From Gracilaria domingensis (taxonomy: Eukaryota; Rhodophyta; Florideophyceae; Gracilariales; Gracilariaceae), in contig VCMS01000003.1 of NCBI GenBank assembly GCA_022539475.1, positions 146,983 through 210,982 of the forward strand: a DNA stretch of 64,000 nt. Reading direction: 5' to 3'. Every line of letters starts with the position of its first letter. The stretch's first letter is position 1. The position numbers and the translations under genes are program-made. Positions 11,329-23,790 of this stretch are shown here, one piece after another. The notes below the pieces were generated by a model. It worked only from the letters and a program-made list of their open reading frames with translations, had not been told where the DNA came from and made no database searches.

Positions 11329-11798
11329 CGGCAACCGCCGCCGGCGCGCGCCTTCCAACTGGCGGTTCCACTGCGCGCCTGCCGCGGGCGCGGCGCGGGC
11401 GCGGCGCGGCTACGTTCCGGCGGCCGCGCGCGCTGCGCGGCGGCTGCCCGCTGCCAGCCACACGCGCGCGCGGCGCCGGTCGCACGGTTGCGCGGCCACA
11501 CAAGCGGCGCGCGCCGGGGGCACGCGCGCGCGCGCGGGCGGGCGGAACGCGGGCGCGCGCGGCCGCCGCCGCCGCCGCGCGCAGCGCGCGCTCAGCCAGC
11601 GGCGCGCGCGCCGCAAAAACGTACAGCGCGCGACATACAACGGCGGCCGGCGCAACGTCTGCGCGCCGAACAACACTATCGATACGTTTGTGTTTATTGC
11701 GCCCGCGCCAATCGGCGCGCGACAAGTGCGCCACCGCCGCACGTCATACAGCTGGCCACTTTGATCCGCGCCGCGCGCGCACGCGCGCTTCCGCGCCG

Positions 11799-11841
11799 CG
11801 CCGCCGCCGCCGCCGCCGTCGCCGCCGCCGCCGCCGCCGCC
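11799..11841. repeat. CCG trinucleotide repeat upstream of UTP20
   Basis: Near-pure CCG units, interrupted once by GTC, ending about 130 bp before the UTP20 ATG. It probably lies in the leader or core promoter. Confidence 0.8.
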
Positions 11842-11974
11842 ACGGCGCGTGATCGCCGCCGGCTGCCGTCCAGCGTCGGTACCACGCCGGCGCATCGCTC
11901 CGCCCGCGCCCGCGCCTGCGCGCCGCCGCCGCGTCTCTGCGTCGCTGCGTCGCTGCGTCTCCGTCGGCCCGGCC

Positions 11975-14900
11975 ATGCGCGGGAGCACGGGCAACGCGCC
12001 GCTCAAGGTGCTGGACGACCATGCGCTTGCCGCGGGCGGCAAGCGCTGGCGCTTCGCCTCCTTGAACACGCGCCTGCAGACCGCCTCCGCCCGCCCCGCC
12101 GCGCTGCCCGCCGTCGACTTTTCCTCCAACATCCACCCGCACAAGCAGCTCCACTCGTCGCAGTCCCATTTTGCGGCAGTGCTTGCCGCCGAGTGCGAGT
12201 CCAACATCACCGCGTCGTTCAAACTCTTTTACAAGCAAGTCGAGCCGCTTTCTGTTTCGCTGCCGCTGGTCTTCCGTAACCGCGCCAAGCTCGTTGACGC
12301 TTGTCTTCACGCGCTGCAGCAAGCCACTCGCCACCACGCCGACGCGACCGTGTCCGTGGCCAAATGTCTCACCGCCATTTTTGTTGATATCGGCGCCGAG
12401 TACCTCCACCCCCTATTTCCTCGCATCGTCTCAGCCTTTGCCGCTGTCTTCGATAGCACCGTCTTTGCATCGCACCAGCACACCCACCAGTCTAAACCCA
12501 CGTCCTCTCCCGCCATACTATGGGACCCGTCCAACTCACTCATTCCCCTCTTCGCGTCGCTTGCCGAACTTACCCGACTCTCCATCCAAACCCTCATCGC
12601 CCACCCTCACCAAACCGTGCAAAGCTTACTGCCGCTTCTGTCGCACCCGCACTACCGAATTCGCGAGATGACTGCAGAGTCCTGCCTTGGCTATCTCATC
12701 CGCAAGACAAGAGACCATCAACACCTAACACGCCTGACCACTAGTGTGGTCACCGCTGCCAAATCCTCCCATCTTGACGCTCAGCAGCAAAACTATGCTG
12801 CAAATGGTCTGGGAACCTCTCTTTTCGAAGCAATCAGACTTCCATCTGGTCGTCTGCATTCGCGAGCTTCCGTCGTTGTCGCCGCCGCCTTTCAAGCGCT
12901 TGTGAAGCCTTCCGAGCCTGTCGCATGTAACGTAATTGATCCCTGCTTTAGCGTCTTGTCCACCTGCTTCGCAAGTCTCTGTCGTTACGTGACGAATGAG
13001 AAAGACGCCAGGGCAGTCACTGCCATATTCGTCACCTCTGGAGAAGCACGTGTTTCAGAAAACTTGTGCACTGACGCAGTAAGAGTTGTATGCTTGCTTC
13101 GAAACTGGATTCACTTCGGCGGCAAAAACGTTTCAGAGTTGCTGGGTGTACCGTTTTTACAGCGTATATTGAACTTTTTGTCAAAGAGCGCACGAAAATG
13201 GCTTGACGACAGTCGCGTCGTCTTCGAATCCCTGGCCGCCATGTGCAGCGTAAGCAGACATGCACCTTCCACATTTCGACAAAAGGTTGCGCGCAGTTCG
13301 ATAGCGCCGTTGCTAGCGAAGATTGCCGAGAGCGGTGCGCCACAGTCTGCAAGGGCAGCCTTGTATGTGGTGCTTGATGTTTATAAGGACGATTGGGATT
13401 TCTCGCGCTTGGTGGCGCTGGAGCACGGAGTAGCCACCTTATGCGATAGAATTGCTCAAGACGAGGTTCCGGAAGAGGTTGAAACCCCTGATATGCGCAC
13501 ATCGCGAGTTTCGGCTCCCGCGCTTTCAAGTGCTTTGACGTTTATAGAAGTTTTGGATCGATTTCGTGGTTCGAAGAATGTCGAGGTTGTGAGGTTGAAG
13601 TGCCCAACTCTCGAAGCGCGCATCATGTCTCTGCTCCGTCTACATGCCGAGAAAGGTGCAGGTGGGATGACAGAATCTTCTGTGCGTAACCATGAGCAGG
13701 TCCTGGCACTTGTGCTTCGGTATTTGTCACGAGTCATTGTTCCGGGTAGCGCTCATCTTTTGGGCACCGCTTCAGTCGACCACAACTTGAGTTTCAAACT
13801 GAAAGCGTCGTTTCTTCGAGCGTCTTGTTTTCAATCTCTCAAGACTGAGTCATGCCCTGGAGAGCTTCCTGAGGCTGATCTTATCACCTTGGTGAGAAGT
13901 TTGATTCATGATGTAAAGGAAACGACAGCTCTTTCGGATATGCTTCAAGCCTTGGACTTTTTCTTTCGTGTTTCAAGTGATAACCACAGCTTAGAGAAAG
14001 GATTAAATCAAGGTGACATTGAGAGACTGCGTGAAACACTTGTGGAGAACTTAAGTTCTTCAGACCAAACTGTAAGAATCCTCTGTGCTGCGAACCTAGC
14101 TAACATTTCTACCATGCAGAGTCGTGCGGCGGGACGGGAGGGCATGCTTTCAGAAACCACGAACACGGAGCAAAGCTTAGCGTCCAAGTTGGTCGAACTT
14201 CAGGAGTCTTTTCAAATCAGAGATTCTGATCGACGAGGTCTTTTTGACGTCATGCGAAGCGTATTTGAAACATCCCAGGAAATGAGCATGATATCAACCA
14301 AACAAAAGTTTGTTCAGGAGATAGCGAGACTTGTACAGAACAGTAGAAAGGTCGACGATGAGCTTTTGCGCGCAGTTGTTCAGTTTAGTCTTGGAATTCT
14401 CCGAACACCTCTTCGACTCGTCTGGAAGGATGCTGCATCTCTGCTGAGATTTGCTGCTGCCCGTGATGAGAAGCTCACAATGTCACTGGTAATGCGGCAG
14501 CTACTAGTCTGCAAAGAAGATATTCTGGACTATTGCCGTAGGCGGCAGTCTGGAGGGGACGAAGACATTCATGTAGAAGACGAAAGTGGCGACCAAGAAG
14601 CCGAAACGAATCAAAGTACAACTGAGCCGCACCGTACGTTTGAGGGAGAGAAAACTAATCGCGGCACGGAGACCAGAGGCAACCGAGGGTCGAAAAGGCG
14701 GAGAGCCGCCTTGGTTTCCGAAAGTTCCGTGAAGAAAAGGAAGCGATCTGACGCTGGATTGATAGCAAGAGCATGGGAAGAGAAGTCCTTGACAGCTGAT
14801 ATCCTGCATGACCGTCTTCTCGAAACCTCATTGTTTCGGGTGGGCTCAGTCGGAAGTGAAACATTCGGAAGTGACCTTTCAACAACGGACTCACCAACTG

Positions 14901-17900
14901 TCGTCGTTGAGCTTGCTAAGAGTCTATGTGAGGAGCCCAAGTACTCTATGAAGTGCAGGGTTGACATAATTTCAATATACCTCAGCCTGGACCCCTCCTT
15001 GTTTTCACAGAAGAGAGGAGCTGGCATATCGCTTGCGTTTACCAATCTCCTTGAGAAGTTAGGTGGTCTCAAGAGCTGCGAAACCGACACGGCCCTTGAG
15101 AATCGCATGAGATCTAGACTGCTGTCAGACTTAACTATCCCGAACTGTGAGCTCCAAGCCGCAGTACTACGTTGCCTCTGCGTCTCTAGGTCTCCCTGGA
15201 TCAAACCGTACCGTGATTCCCTCGTTCGCCTTACTCAGTCCAGAAGTTTCCGTGAAGAGCTGGCTCTGATGACAGAAGGAATGTTTGCACAACCTGGGGA
15301 TAAGCAGAAAGGCTCGGATGAGGAGCTCGTAATCGTCGATCTGCTCACAAGAATATGCTTTTCAAAGCTCAAGGGAAAGTGGAGCAAGAAGGATAGCCAG
15401 AGATCTGCGGTTTTGTCTTTCTTGGCTGCCAAATTGCCATGGGACATTGCGTTTCCGAAGCTTACATCTCTGGTTTTGAAACCGCTAGGCCACGTTATTG
15501 GAGCTCTCGAGAACGATATAAACTTCGATCTTTCCAGTCTCACTATGCCAGAAATCGTTGTCCAAAAGGCTATCCTTGGCTCGGTGGAGGCCATTGTGAA
15601 ACAATGTAGAATGTCTCTGCCCTCATCATCATGGAAACAGCTGACCATCGCCACCTTAATTGTCATGCGAAATGCTGGTGTTGGACCTCACGGGCAGTCC
15701 ATGCGATCTCGGTCTCTTCGGCTGTGTTCCGAGATGTATCGTATTCGTCCGTCGGAGACAGCGTTTTGTACAGGAAGGGTTATGCGGACTTTGAAGGATG
15801 CTGGTTTCAACACGGAGACAAACAGAGCTATTAAGAAGACCCCAGCTTTCATACAGTTTCTTGGAGCAGTTTTGGGATCTGACGCGTTGGAAGGGAAGCA
15901 AGTAGTCCTTGCGGACCATTTATGGAGTATGGAATATTGCTTTGGTGTCATAAAGGGGAAAGAAGTAGATACCGACACGGTTGAGGTTGGCTTAAGCATT
16001 GCGAAAGGGTTTCTAGCGTGTTGTCATAACTTTTCATTTCCAAACCCGAAGCTCGCACCTATGATTGTTGCTAATATTAATCGCCTTCTTGATTTGCTAT
16101 CGAATGCGCTGCAAACTTTGGTGCTGCGTCTCATCAATCTAATGGACAATGGGCAGAAAGCGCTTAAAACATGGGCCAAAGCTTTTGCTAAATCTCTGGA
16201 AGTACTGGAAATGCTTGCCACTTTTGACCATATGGATGTCCGCATATTGGTTCCCGTGGCCGATGCTTTAAGTACATCTCTTATCTCCGGAAACTGGCAT
16301 GCGTCGTCAGCGAACAGTTCACTAAAGGCTCTATCGGCTATCGCTAACCGAGTTAGAGAAGGTAACGGAGATGCAGAGCGTGCGATTCGGAAAAGCATAT
16401 TGCGCCTTATTCCTCAAATATCTCACTCAAGATATACGAAGGACTCTTTGGCATTTTTTGCGTTATGTGATCTGCTTTCTAACACAAGTCAGGTTGACTT
16501 AGTCTCCGCCTGTCGGGTTCTGAAGTCCATGAATGCCATGAAGTCAACAAAGCTTGATTCCCCTGACTTGGACCAACGAATCGAAGCCCTGAATGAGCTT
16601 AACGCCATGATAAAGAAAGGATTATCCGTCGAAGGTTCAACTGTTCATATTCGGAAGAATACCAGAGATGGAAGAGACGTTGCTATATGCGAGCAATATG
16701 TTCCATGCAGTGCAGATGCTCTAATTGCGCTCTTTTGCGGCGCTTTCGCCGCAGTCCGTAGTGATGATACTGCAATTCGCGGGAACGCTGGATATTGCAT
16801 TGCGTTGATGGCAAAATGGGCAGCTTGCTCCGACTGCACTGGTGTAAAGCAGTTGAGGATACATATATTCGAATCACTTGTTAGTGCCACTGTTAAATCC
16901 AGAGACAATGATAGCCGAAGAGAGTATTGTCGGGCTTTGGGAGAATTTGTGCGCAGTTCGAGTCTCCCGCAACATGTTGATGATGATGGGCTTCTCATCC
17001 TCCCAATCATGAAGGGCCTTTCCTCATCGACTGACGTTAACGTTGACGTTTTCGAGAATCTAGTTCATTTGCAGGCGCATCGTCGAGGAAGAGCAATCCG
17101 GGATGTTGAGAAATGTTTATCATCTTTCAGAGAAAGACAGTTAGACGAGGACAAACAAACGGTGATCCGGTACGCGGCATTCGTGAAAGAGTTTAGTCTA
17201 CCTTTGGCTCTCAACATGGCCCTAGAATTGGTGGAGAAGATAGATCCGCAAAGTCGAGTGCGTCAAATGAAAGGATTTCAGGCAAAAGAAAGCTCAAGGC
17301 GTGACGTAGGGCTGTGGGCAGTGTCGTTAGCAGGCGAGTCAACCAGACTATTAGATTGGGAGAACTACAAAACGTGTTTAGGAGACTTTCTGAGGCGTTT
17401 GCGAACTGAAACAAGAGAGAATGTTCGTAATGTGCTGTTCAAACTGTTGGTTAAGATTTCAGACGCCTACCCGCGGTATGAAGAAGATTCTGTTGAGTAC
17501 ATCGAGACATCGACATATTTGGCCGATGTTGTTCTGCCGCGAATGCTTCAATACGTCACTGCCGGGGCAGTTGAAGGGGATGTAATTAAGGATTCAAGCA
17601 GGCAAGGCGATAACAGGAATAGACCGGGTGCGTTAGCATTTCATGCTCCAGTGGCCATAGCAATCACACAGTTGATGATACAGCTCCCACCTGCAAAGAT
17701 AGACACGTTGATTCCGCTGTTGGTTACTCCCATGACGAACGCACTACGCTCGCGGAGGAGTGGAATTCGGGATTCTGCCAAGAAGGCACTTACTTCAGTT
17801 GTTCTTATTCTTGGTCCGAAGTATCTGGGCTACGTTATTCAGCAAGTTCTCTCGGGCTTAACTGAAGGGTTCCGCCGCGACAACTGTGTGTTCGTTGTAT

Positions 17901-20592
17901 ACTCAGTGCTCAGTGGTGTACTTGACGACAAAAGCAGGAGAAAGGGGAGATATTCGTTGGATGGCATATATGACGTCGTTGCTGACTTCCTGATTGAAGA
18001 GCTGAAGTGTGGGATTGATGACACCAAGAAGGAATACGAAGATCCTAATGCATCCGTATCTCGCCAGCGTCAGTCATCTTTTCGGGCTGTGAAAGCATGC
18101 GAATGTGCTCAGGTCATATCAGCGAACATTACATTTCAAGATCACGCAGAGGCCTTTTGTAGGCCGTACATTAACTTGTTGGCAAATGCTTCGTCTTCAA
18201 AGTTGTTTCATAGGGTGGAAGAGTGTTGGCGGCACATCATCCTTGGTTTCTCAAGAAATTCTAGTATGGTCCTGGAAGACTCTTTCATCTTTTGTTATAA
18301 ACTGGTTCGCTGGGAACCCGGTGCAGTCATACCTCAACCCACGTCCAAAGAAGCCGGGAAGCACCATGATGAAGAACACCAGCAAATGGTACCCTCAAGC
18401 TACAACCATCGGATATGTAAGCTTGGTATGCAATTCTTGTCTTCAATTCTGGTCAAGAACTGGCCAGCAATCATGGAGAAAACTGCATATTCGAGGAAGC
18501 TACAAGCCATGTGTGAGCCATTCCTTCCATTTATTGTCAAAGCTCTGAACTCTGGTCGAGATGACTTGACCCTGATAGCCTTCAAGATCACGCAAAGAAT
18601 GCTTAAGTTACCCCTTCCTGGAAGGATAGAAATGGGGAAGAGTCTGTCAGACACGATCGTCAATGTGTTGTCGTACGGATCCAATGCCATTAGTAACACT
18701 GGAATTGCAGAAACTGATGACAACCTGTTTATAACCTGTCTTCGCTCCGCAGCTGTCCTCCTATCTGAGGTTGGGACAAAGAACTTTACAGTTGTTTCTC
18801 GAGAGCGTGTCGAAGCACTGATTACAATCAGTTGCGAATGTATTGATTCTGGAGGCCCTGAGGTGCGAGTAGCCGCGCTTTCTGTGCTCCGATCTTTAGT
18901 GGTCGGTCAAGTGATCATTCCAAAACTCTATGATGCTATAGAGAAGGTCAACCATATCGCTATTCATTGCCAATCTCGACAGCTTAGAGACGCTTGTACA
19001 AACCTGTCCATCACGTTCTTGGTGTCATTTCCACTGGGATCAAAACGGGTTCGCCAGCACCTTGAGTTTTTTGTGCGCAACTTGAGTTATGAGCTCGCCG
19101 CTGGAAGGCTTGCGGCGTTGAATGCGATACATGCTGTGTTGAACAAATTTCCAGGGGACGCCTTAGAACGGAAAGTGAATACCTTTTTGTGGCGTTGGCG
19201 TCCATGGTTTCACGTGATACGGACGCCGACTGCCGCTCAAATGCAAGCCATTGTCTTCAGCTTCTTTTCGAAAAGCTTCCGGACGGGCGGAAAGTATCTG
19301 ATCTTCTAAATATGGCGGTTACTTTATCGGGGATGGTTCTGTCTAACGAAGCTGGCTCCTCTGTTGAAGAAAAGAAAGGGACTCTTGACCCTATTATTCA
19401 AAGATCAAGTGCCGTAAGCTTAACTGCAGCTTGCATGAGTGGTCGTCTTGGTGCTGAGCAGCTGGGTCTAGTCGTTCGCACTGCAGCCGCCGTACTGCCC
19501 AGTTTGTCTGGTGAGAACCGGTGGGAAGCCATACATTCCTTTTTGTTGTGCTTGGAGGAAGCATTTGCGAGGTGTTCCTTGAAGGGAAGGAAAAGTTTGG
19601 AAGTGCAGCCATATGTGTTTCCGATATGGAAGGCGTTGCCATTGTTTCTTTTGTCTAATCATCAATGGGTTCGTTTATCGGCTGCCAGACTCCTTGGGCG
19701 ACACTTGTCCTCAGCTGGCGGGAAAGCATTTGCTTCCAAAGATATGCCAGAGTCGGCATTAGTTTGGTCTTCGAATGATCTTGTACGAGAGCTCCTTCGA
19801 TCGAGTTGTTTACAATTAGAAGCCAATATTCTTGCACCTGCACTTGCGAAGCAAATACTAGAGAACTTACTGTGTATGGCTGAAGTACTCCGAAGCAATC
19901 CAAGGATAGGAGATTTGAGATATCATTCAGATGAACGCGGCAAGAAGCCTGAAGATACTTCTTCAGATGTTGAAAATGATCTCCAAGAAGGTCGGGCTCT
20001 TCACTGGCTTATCGCAAGAGTTTCAGGAATCGCGTCGAAGGGTAAGCTGGGGAGTTCGGACATGCTTCGTAGGGGATGCGCCTTACGCTTTCTTCTTGTG
20101 TCTGCTAAGCGGTGGGATGTGGACGCAATTCGTCGTCACTCACGACACTATATCAATCCTGTAGTGAAGATCTTGGAATCCGGAGATATTCAATTGCTGG
20201 CAACCGAAAGTTCCGAAACTAAGGAATCAGTCCGGGGCAAGCTTGAGGAGTCCGCTGTGCACGCTAATGATACAAATAGTGATGGAATCACAGGAGGGGG
20301 TTTACGTATCTTGGCTCAAACTTTGCAAGAATCATTAACAGAAGTTCTTGGCGCTACCGAGTACTTTGAGGTCTACACTCAACTGAGAAGTTTGCGAGCA
20401 GAGATCAAACAAACCCGGAAGAGAAATGCGGCATTGTTGGCTGCCGCTGACCCGGAGCGCGCTGCTAAGAAACGTCGTAAGAAGGCTGAATATCGACGTC
20501 GGCAGAAGAAGAAGAAACCTGTGTCCTTGGCACAATCAAATGCATCTGATTCCGTCGTTATTCAGAAACGATTGCTAACAGAGGATCTGTAG
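11975..20592 (+). CDS. UTP20: U3 snoRNP / SSU-processome protein UTP20, with one frame break
   Basis: A giant HEAT-repeat scaffold of the small-subunit processome that joins late and contacts pre-18S rRNA in the nucleolus. ATG 11975 is the first in the frame and is followed by the family's N-terminal block (KRWRFASLNTRL, then FKLFYKQVEPLSVSLP). Frame 2 is open to 19309; the protein then continues without loss in frame 1 up to 20592. The switch falls at the T5 run at 19184-19188: one further T would join the frames exactly, giving about 2,872 aa, close to human and plant homologues. A Lys/Arg-rich C-terminal tail is typical. The break could be a base-call error in a homopolymer, a real lesion or a frameshift site. 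No intron signals fit. As the gene is essential in other eukaryotes, I favour error. A Lys/Arg and acidic low-complexity insert lies near nt 14550-14750. Confidence 0.93.
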
Positions 20593-22971
20593 GGTTCATA
20601 TCAAAAGCTATATGTCCGTCGTACATAGAAGGTAGAGGCACCATCTTAAGAGTTGACGCAGACTGTCGTACTGCATGTTCTGACTCCCAGAGTCGTTGGA
20701 TCCCGACAACCTATAACATTTACACCCCAGACATAACAGACATAGCAAACCAATAACAAAGCAGCTTTTCTCTCTCTCGACCATCCCGACTCATCTTTGA
20801 ATAAACTCATCTAAACAGTTAATGAGCCTGATCATCATCAAGCGTCGTTGAATAAACTCATCCAAACAGTTAGTCAGCATGACATCAAGCTCGGTAACTG
20901 TTTAGATGAGTTACTACATCTGTACTTCATCACGTCGTTGAACAAACTGTTTAGATGAGTTTGTTCAACGACGTGATGAAGTACAGATGTAGTACATTTG
21001 TTGCCAACGCTTCCGATAACTATCGCCTTTCTCAGGCAAATACATGTTAAACACAAACAAAAATGACCTCGAGAACGGGATCTGAGCTCATCTTTTTCGA
21101 AATATTTCTCTCTACAAAAACCCGAACGCAGGTTTCTTTTATTTTTTAAAAAAGACCATGATCGTTTTCCGCTCCATTGTGTGGCCACACACATTGGAGA
21201 CCCTGGACTCTACTAGAACTAGTTTATCATTATTTTCTGTTTCTTCTCCATCCCCTCTATCCAACCTTCGTCACACATTGTCATAGTATTTCATGCCAGC
21301 ATGTTCGAAATGGCAGCGCAAATGATTCGCGTTCTGACGACGTCGCTGCTTTTCCACAACATTCATCATGAGCATGATGCTGCTAAACTTCGCGCCATGT
21401 CTCACGAGGATCCCTTCAAAACCAGTCATACATGAGTATACAACGTCAGTGTGCCTAGCTAGTAGTGCAAGATCTAAGAATCCCATGGGTGAACTGAATC
21501 TGATCCACCGCGGTTCAATAAATGGCTCTAAACAGAAAGCTTCACCCCTGTGCAATGATTACCGAAGACACTAGTTCTACAGCTGAAACTAAAAAAGAGA
21601 GGTAACTGCCCACTGGGGAAGTTCTCTTTTCCTGTAGTTTACGATAAATGAAGCGAATAAGAATTCATGAATACAAAACAGGAAAGACCGAAGCCCCTTG
21701 AGGAGTGGAACGTGTTTAAATCAATGATAGATATGATCAAGCAGCGACCGTCGAACTTTTTGGACTTTCTTGTGAAAGAGAAATATCTATAAAAATAGCG
21801 TAGATCTCCCCTTTCTTTGCAATGAGGAGTTGCAGACCATAGCAAAAGAAGAAGATAGTTGTTTATGGTAGAACCTTCGTTGCCCCAAAAGTTTTTTCGG
21901 GAGGTGTTTATATATGACTATATCATGGGTAGCGCAACGGTGCTTTCTCAAAAAGCAGGTCTGCATGAGACAAAGAGAGAAAACCAGGTGTAGATTTTGG
22001 TGAGCTCTGTGCCCTCTGTGAGCTCTCGCCGAAACAGAATCAGAGAGAGCCGTGATGCTTTGGGTAAAACATGTAGGATTCATCCAGGGAACTAGGTACT
22101 TTGTAATACGGGTGTTTAAATTTAATTCAAATTTTCGAGAAGAAAGAGGTAAATAGACGTCTCATTAGAACTCTTTGAAATCTTTGAAATCTCGTTTTTG
22201 CCTAGTCTTCATTGAACTAATCTTTTTCTTACAGGTTCGAACTGTTTTTTCTGCACATGCTATGATGTCGATGAAAGAGGTGACCAAAATATGCAGAGGG
22301 AGAAGAAGCAGAGCCATTTGCAGCGTTAAAGGGCTGTTATCAACTAGTCAATGAATACTTGAGTTTGCAAAATGTGCCTTATATCTATTCTTTCATTTGT
22401 TCTTCCTCGCTTTGGGATCGCCTATTTCACATCCAGTATTACAGTACGTTGCCCTTCACGAAATTTTGTTATTTCGAATGATACAAATCATATATTTATG
22501 CGGACATATGGTTTCAAGTTATGAATACATATGCTATTTTGTATCATTTGTTTCTGCTCCGTTGCAGTTTTTCAAATATTTATATAAGTCTACAATAATT
22601 GAATTATTCAATCAAACTTATTGAGCAAGGGTAAGGTCATAACTCATTTATATTCTTCAGAATATTTGCAGAGTGATCGATCTATTCCAATTATATCCGA
22701 TATAAATGAATAGTTGGTGCTTTTTGGAGCGTTTACACAACGTAAATAAGTACCTTTTCTTTTTCCCAAGTTGGGACTCATAACTGAATTTTTTGTTTTA
22801 GCAATGCGACAGCAACTATTTTGCAATGACTACACGTTCAAATTCTATTTCCGTCAATAGGGATGCAAGAATGAACCTGACTATTGGAATAGGCAACGGA
22901 TCGTACAAAGGATCGCTTAGGACGAAGAACAAAGTTATAAGTGCAGTACTATTTTTCTTCTACTGCGGAGT
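20593..22971. other. Gene-free spacer downstream of UTP20
   Basis: About 2.4 kb of AT-richer DNA between convergent genes (UTP20 + and the sulfotransferase-like gene -). It contains the hairpin cluster at 20797-20994. I see no coding sequence of note. Confidence 0.6.
20797..20994. repeat. Nested direct/inverted repeat cluster with a perfect 37-bp hairpin
   Basis: A unit reading TTGAATAAACTCATC-TAAACAGTTA occurs directly at 20797 and 20848 and inverted at about 20894 and 20947. The last inverted copy is embedded in a perfect hairpin: arms 20912-20948 and 20958-20994 (37 bp each, no mismatch) around a 9-nt loop. It begins about 205 bp after the UTP20 stop. It could be a foldback element, a small-RNA precursor or a 3'-end signal; the sequence cannot decide. 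Confidence 0.85.
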
Positions 22972-23790
22972 CTATACCTGCAGTTTTTGTGCTTCTAGCG
23001 AGTAATAAAGCGAACGATTGGCGTCCACAATCCTCGCCAGCTCTTCTGTCATAGGAGGAAAGTCTTTGTTAGTCACTGGAATGAACCCGGTAGATTCAGA
23101 TGTTGTCCCAAACCATTGAGACCATGTTTTCCACTCATCCGGCATTCCTTTATCCCATTTAAGCGCGTCTAAACGAACTGGTATATTCATGTTTTCACAC
23201 CAGGCCGCAACAACCTTCTCAGGATGGTTCCTCAAGTCATGAGCATCAATGACCAAAACGTTTTCGTCTGCATTCTTAATGATAGAGAATATATCATGCA
23301 AAGCTTGAAAACTTACCATACCTTCACTGAAGTACTCTGGCCATACGCGTTGAAAGGAAGGAACCACCCACCCTGGGTGACGAATCAATAGCGAACCTTT
23401 GAAGGACAGCACAACGCTCTTGTCTTTAATAAGGGGTCCAATCTGATATGCAATCTCCTTCACGAACACAGGCTTTTTCTTGCTCTCCAATAAAACATCA
23501 CTTAGCACTGAAGAGAAGCTGCGATCCGGGTATTCTTCGTTGAAATGAGTATAGACACGCTCTGGGCCAAAATAATACGGATCTGAAGCAAAGCAGAAAT
23601 AATACGAAGGTTAGTTGATATTTGGGTTCAATTAGACACGCTTGGGCAGTGACATACAACTAAAAGGCTCCGTAAAGACTTTATGATCTCCCCTTTGACG
23701 CATCATTTTGTCAAATGCGGTTGAAGAAGAGCGTGGGGAGGCCCAAAGACAAAGGGGACGATTTCCATTGGTACAGCGCCTTGTATCCAT
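22972..23790 (-). CDS. P-loop sulfotransferase-like protein, two exons
   Basis: Model: exon 1 is 23790-23658, the intron 23657-23583 (75 bp, GTATGT to CAG with a CTAAC branch-like site), exon 2 23582-22972; 247 aa. The split codon yields Tyr45 in the stretch EPFSYPYYFGPERVY, unbroken across the junction, which strongly supports the splice. Exon 1 holds the phosphosulfate-binding-type loop WASPRSSSTAF (residues 16-26). Exon 2 has LLIRHPGWVVPSFQRV and a LDALKWDKGMP block, as in the eukaryotic/bacterial sulfotransferase-like family sometimes mislabelled as aminotransferase-like. Substrate and true transferase activity are unknown. ATG 23790 is preceded by an in-frame stop. An unspliced reading would begin at a GTG and lack the loop. 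Confidence 0.8.

Larger units (their letters stand above)
10650..11974. promoter_or_regulatory. GC-rich bidirectional promoter island (kinase / UTP20)
   Basis: About 1.3 kb separates two divergent ATGs. The kinase side (about 10663-10990) is almost purely purine on the + strand with many G-runs, so the kinase leader is a C-rich pyrimidine tract. The middle is dense in CG and GC dinucleotides. Simple runs follow: GC alternation (11269-11292), a G19 run (11310-11328) and CCG repeats (11799-11841). A CCAAT box within CGCGCCAAT lies at 11704-11712. Long open frames here on both strands are composition artefacts. Confidence 0.7.

Noticed and set aside
10325-12409. Many long open frames on both strands in the GC island (up to 400 codons, Arg/Ala/Pro-rich)
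   Set aside because: They arise from GC-rich, stop-poor DNA, overlap each other in all frames and resemble no protein.
20797-20994. CRISPR-like array from the repeated unit
   Set aside because: There are four copies in mixed orientation with irregular spacing, in a eukaryotic genome; inverted pairing explains it better.
22225-22260. tRNA-like B box (GGTTCGAAC) followed by a T run
   Set aside because: No A box or cloverleaf can be formed upstream.
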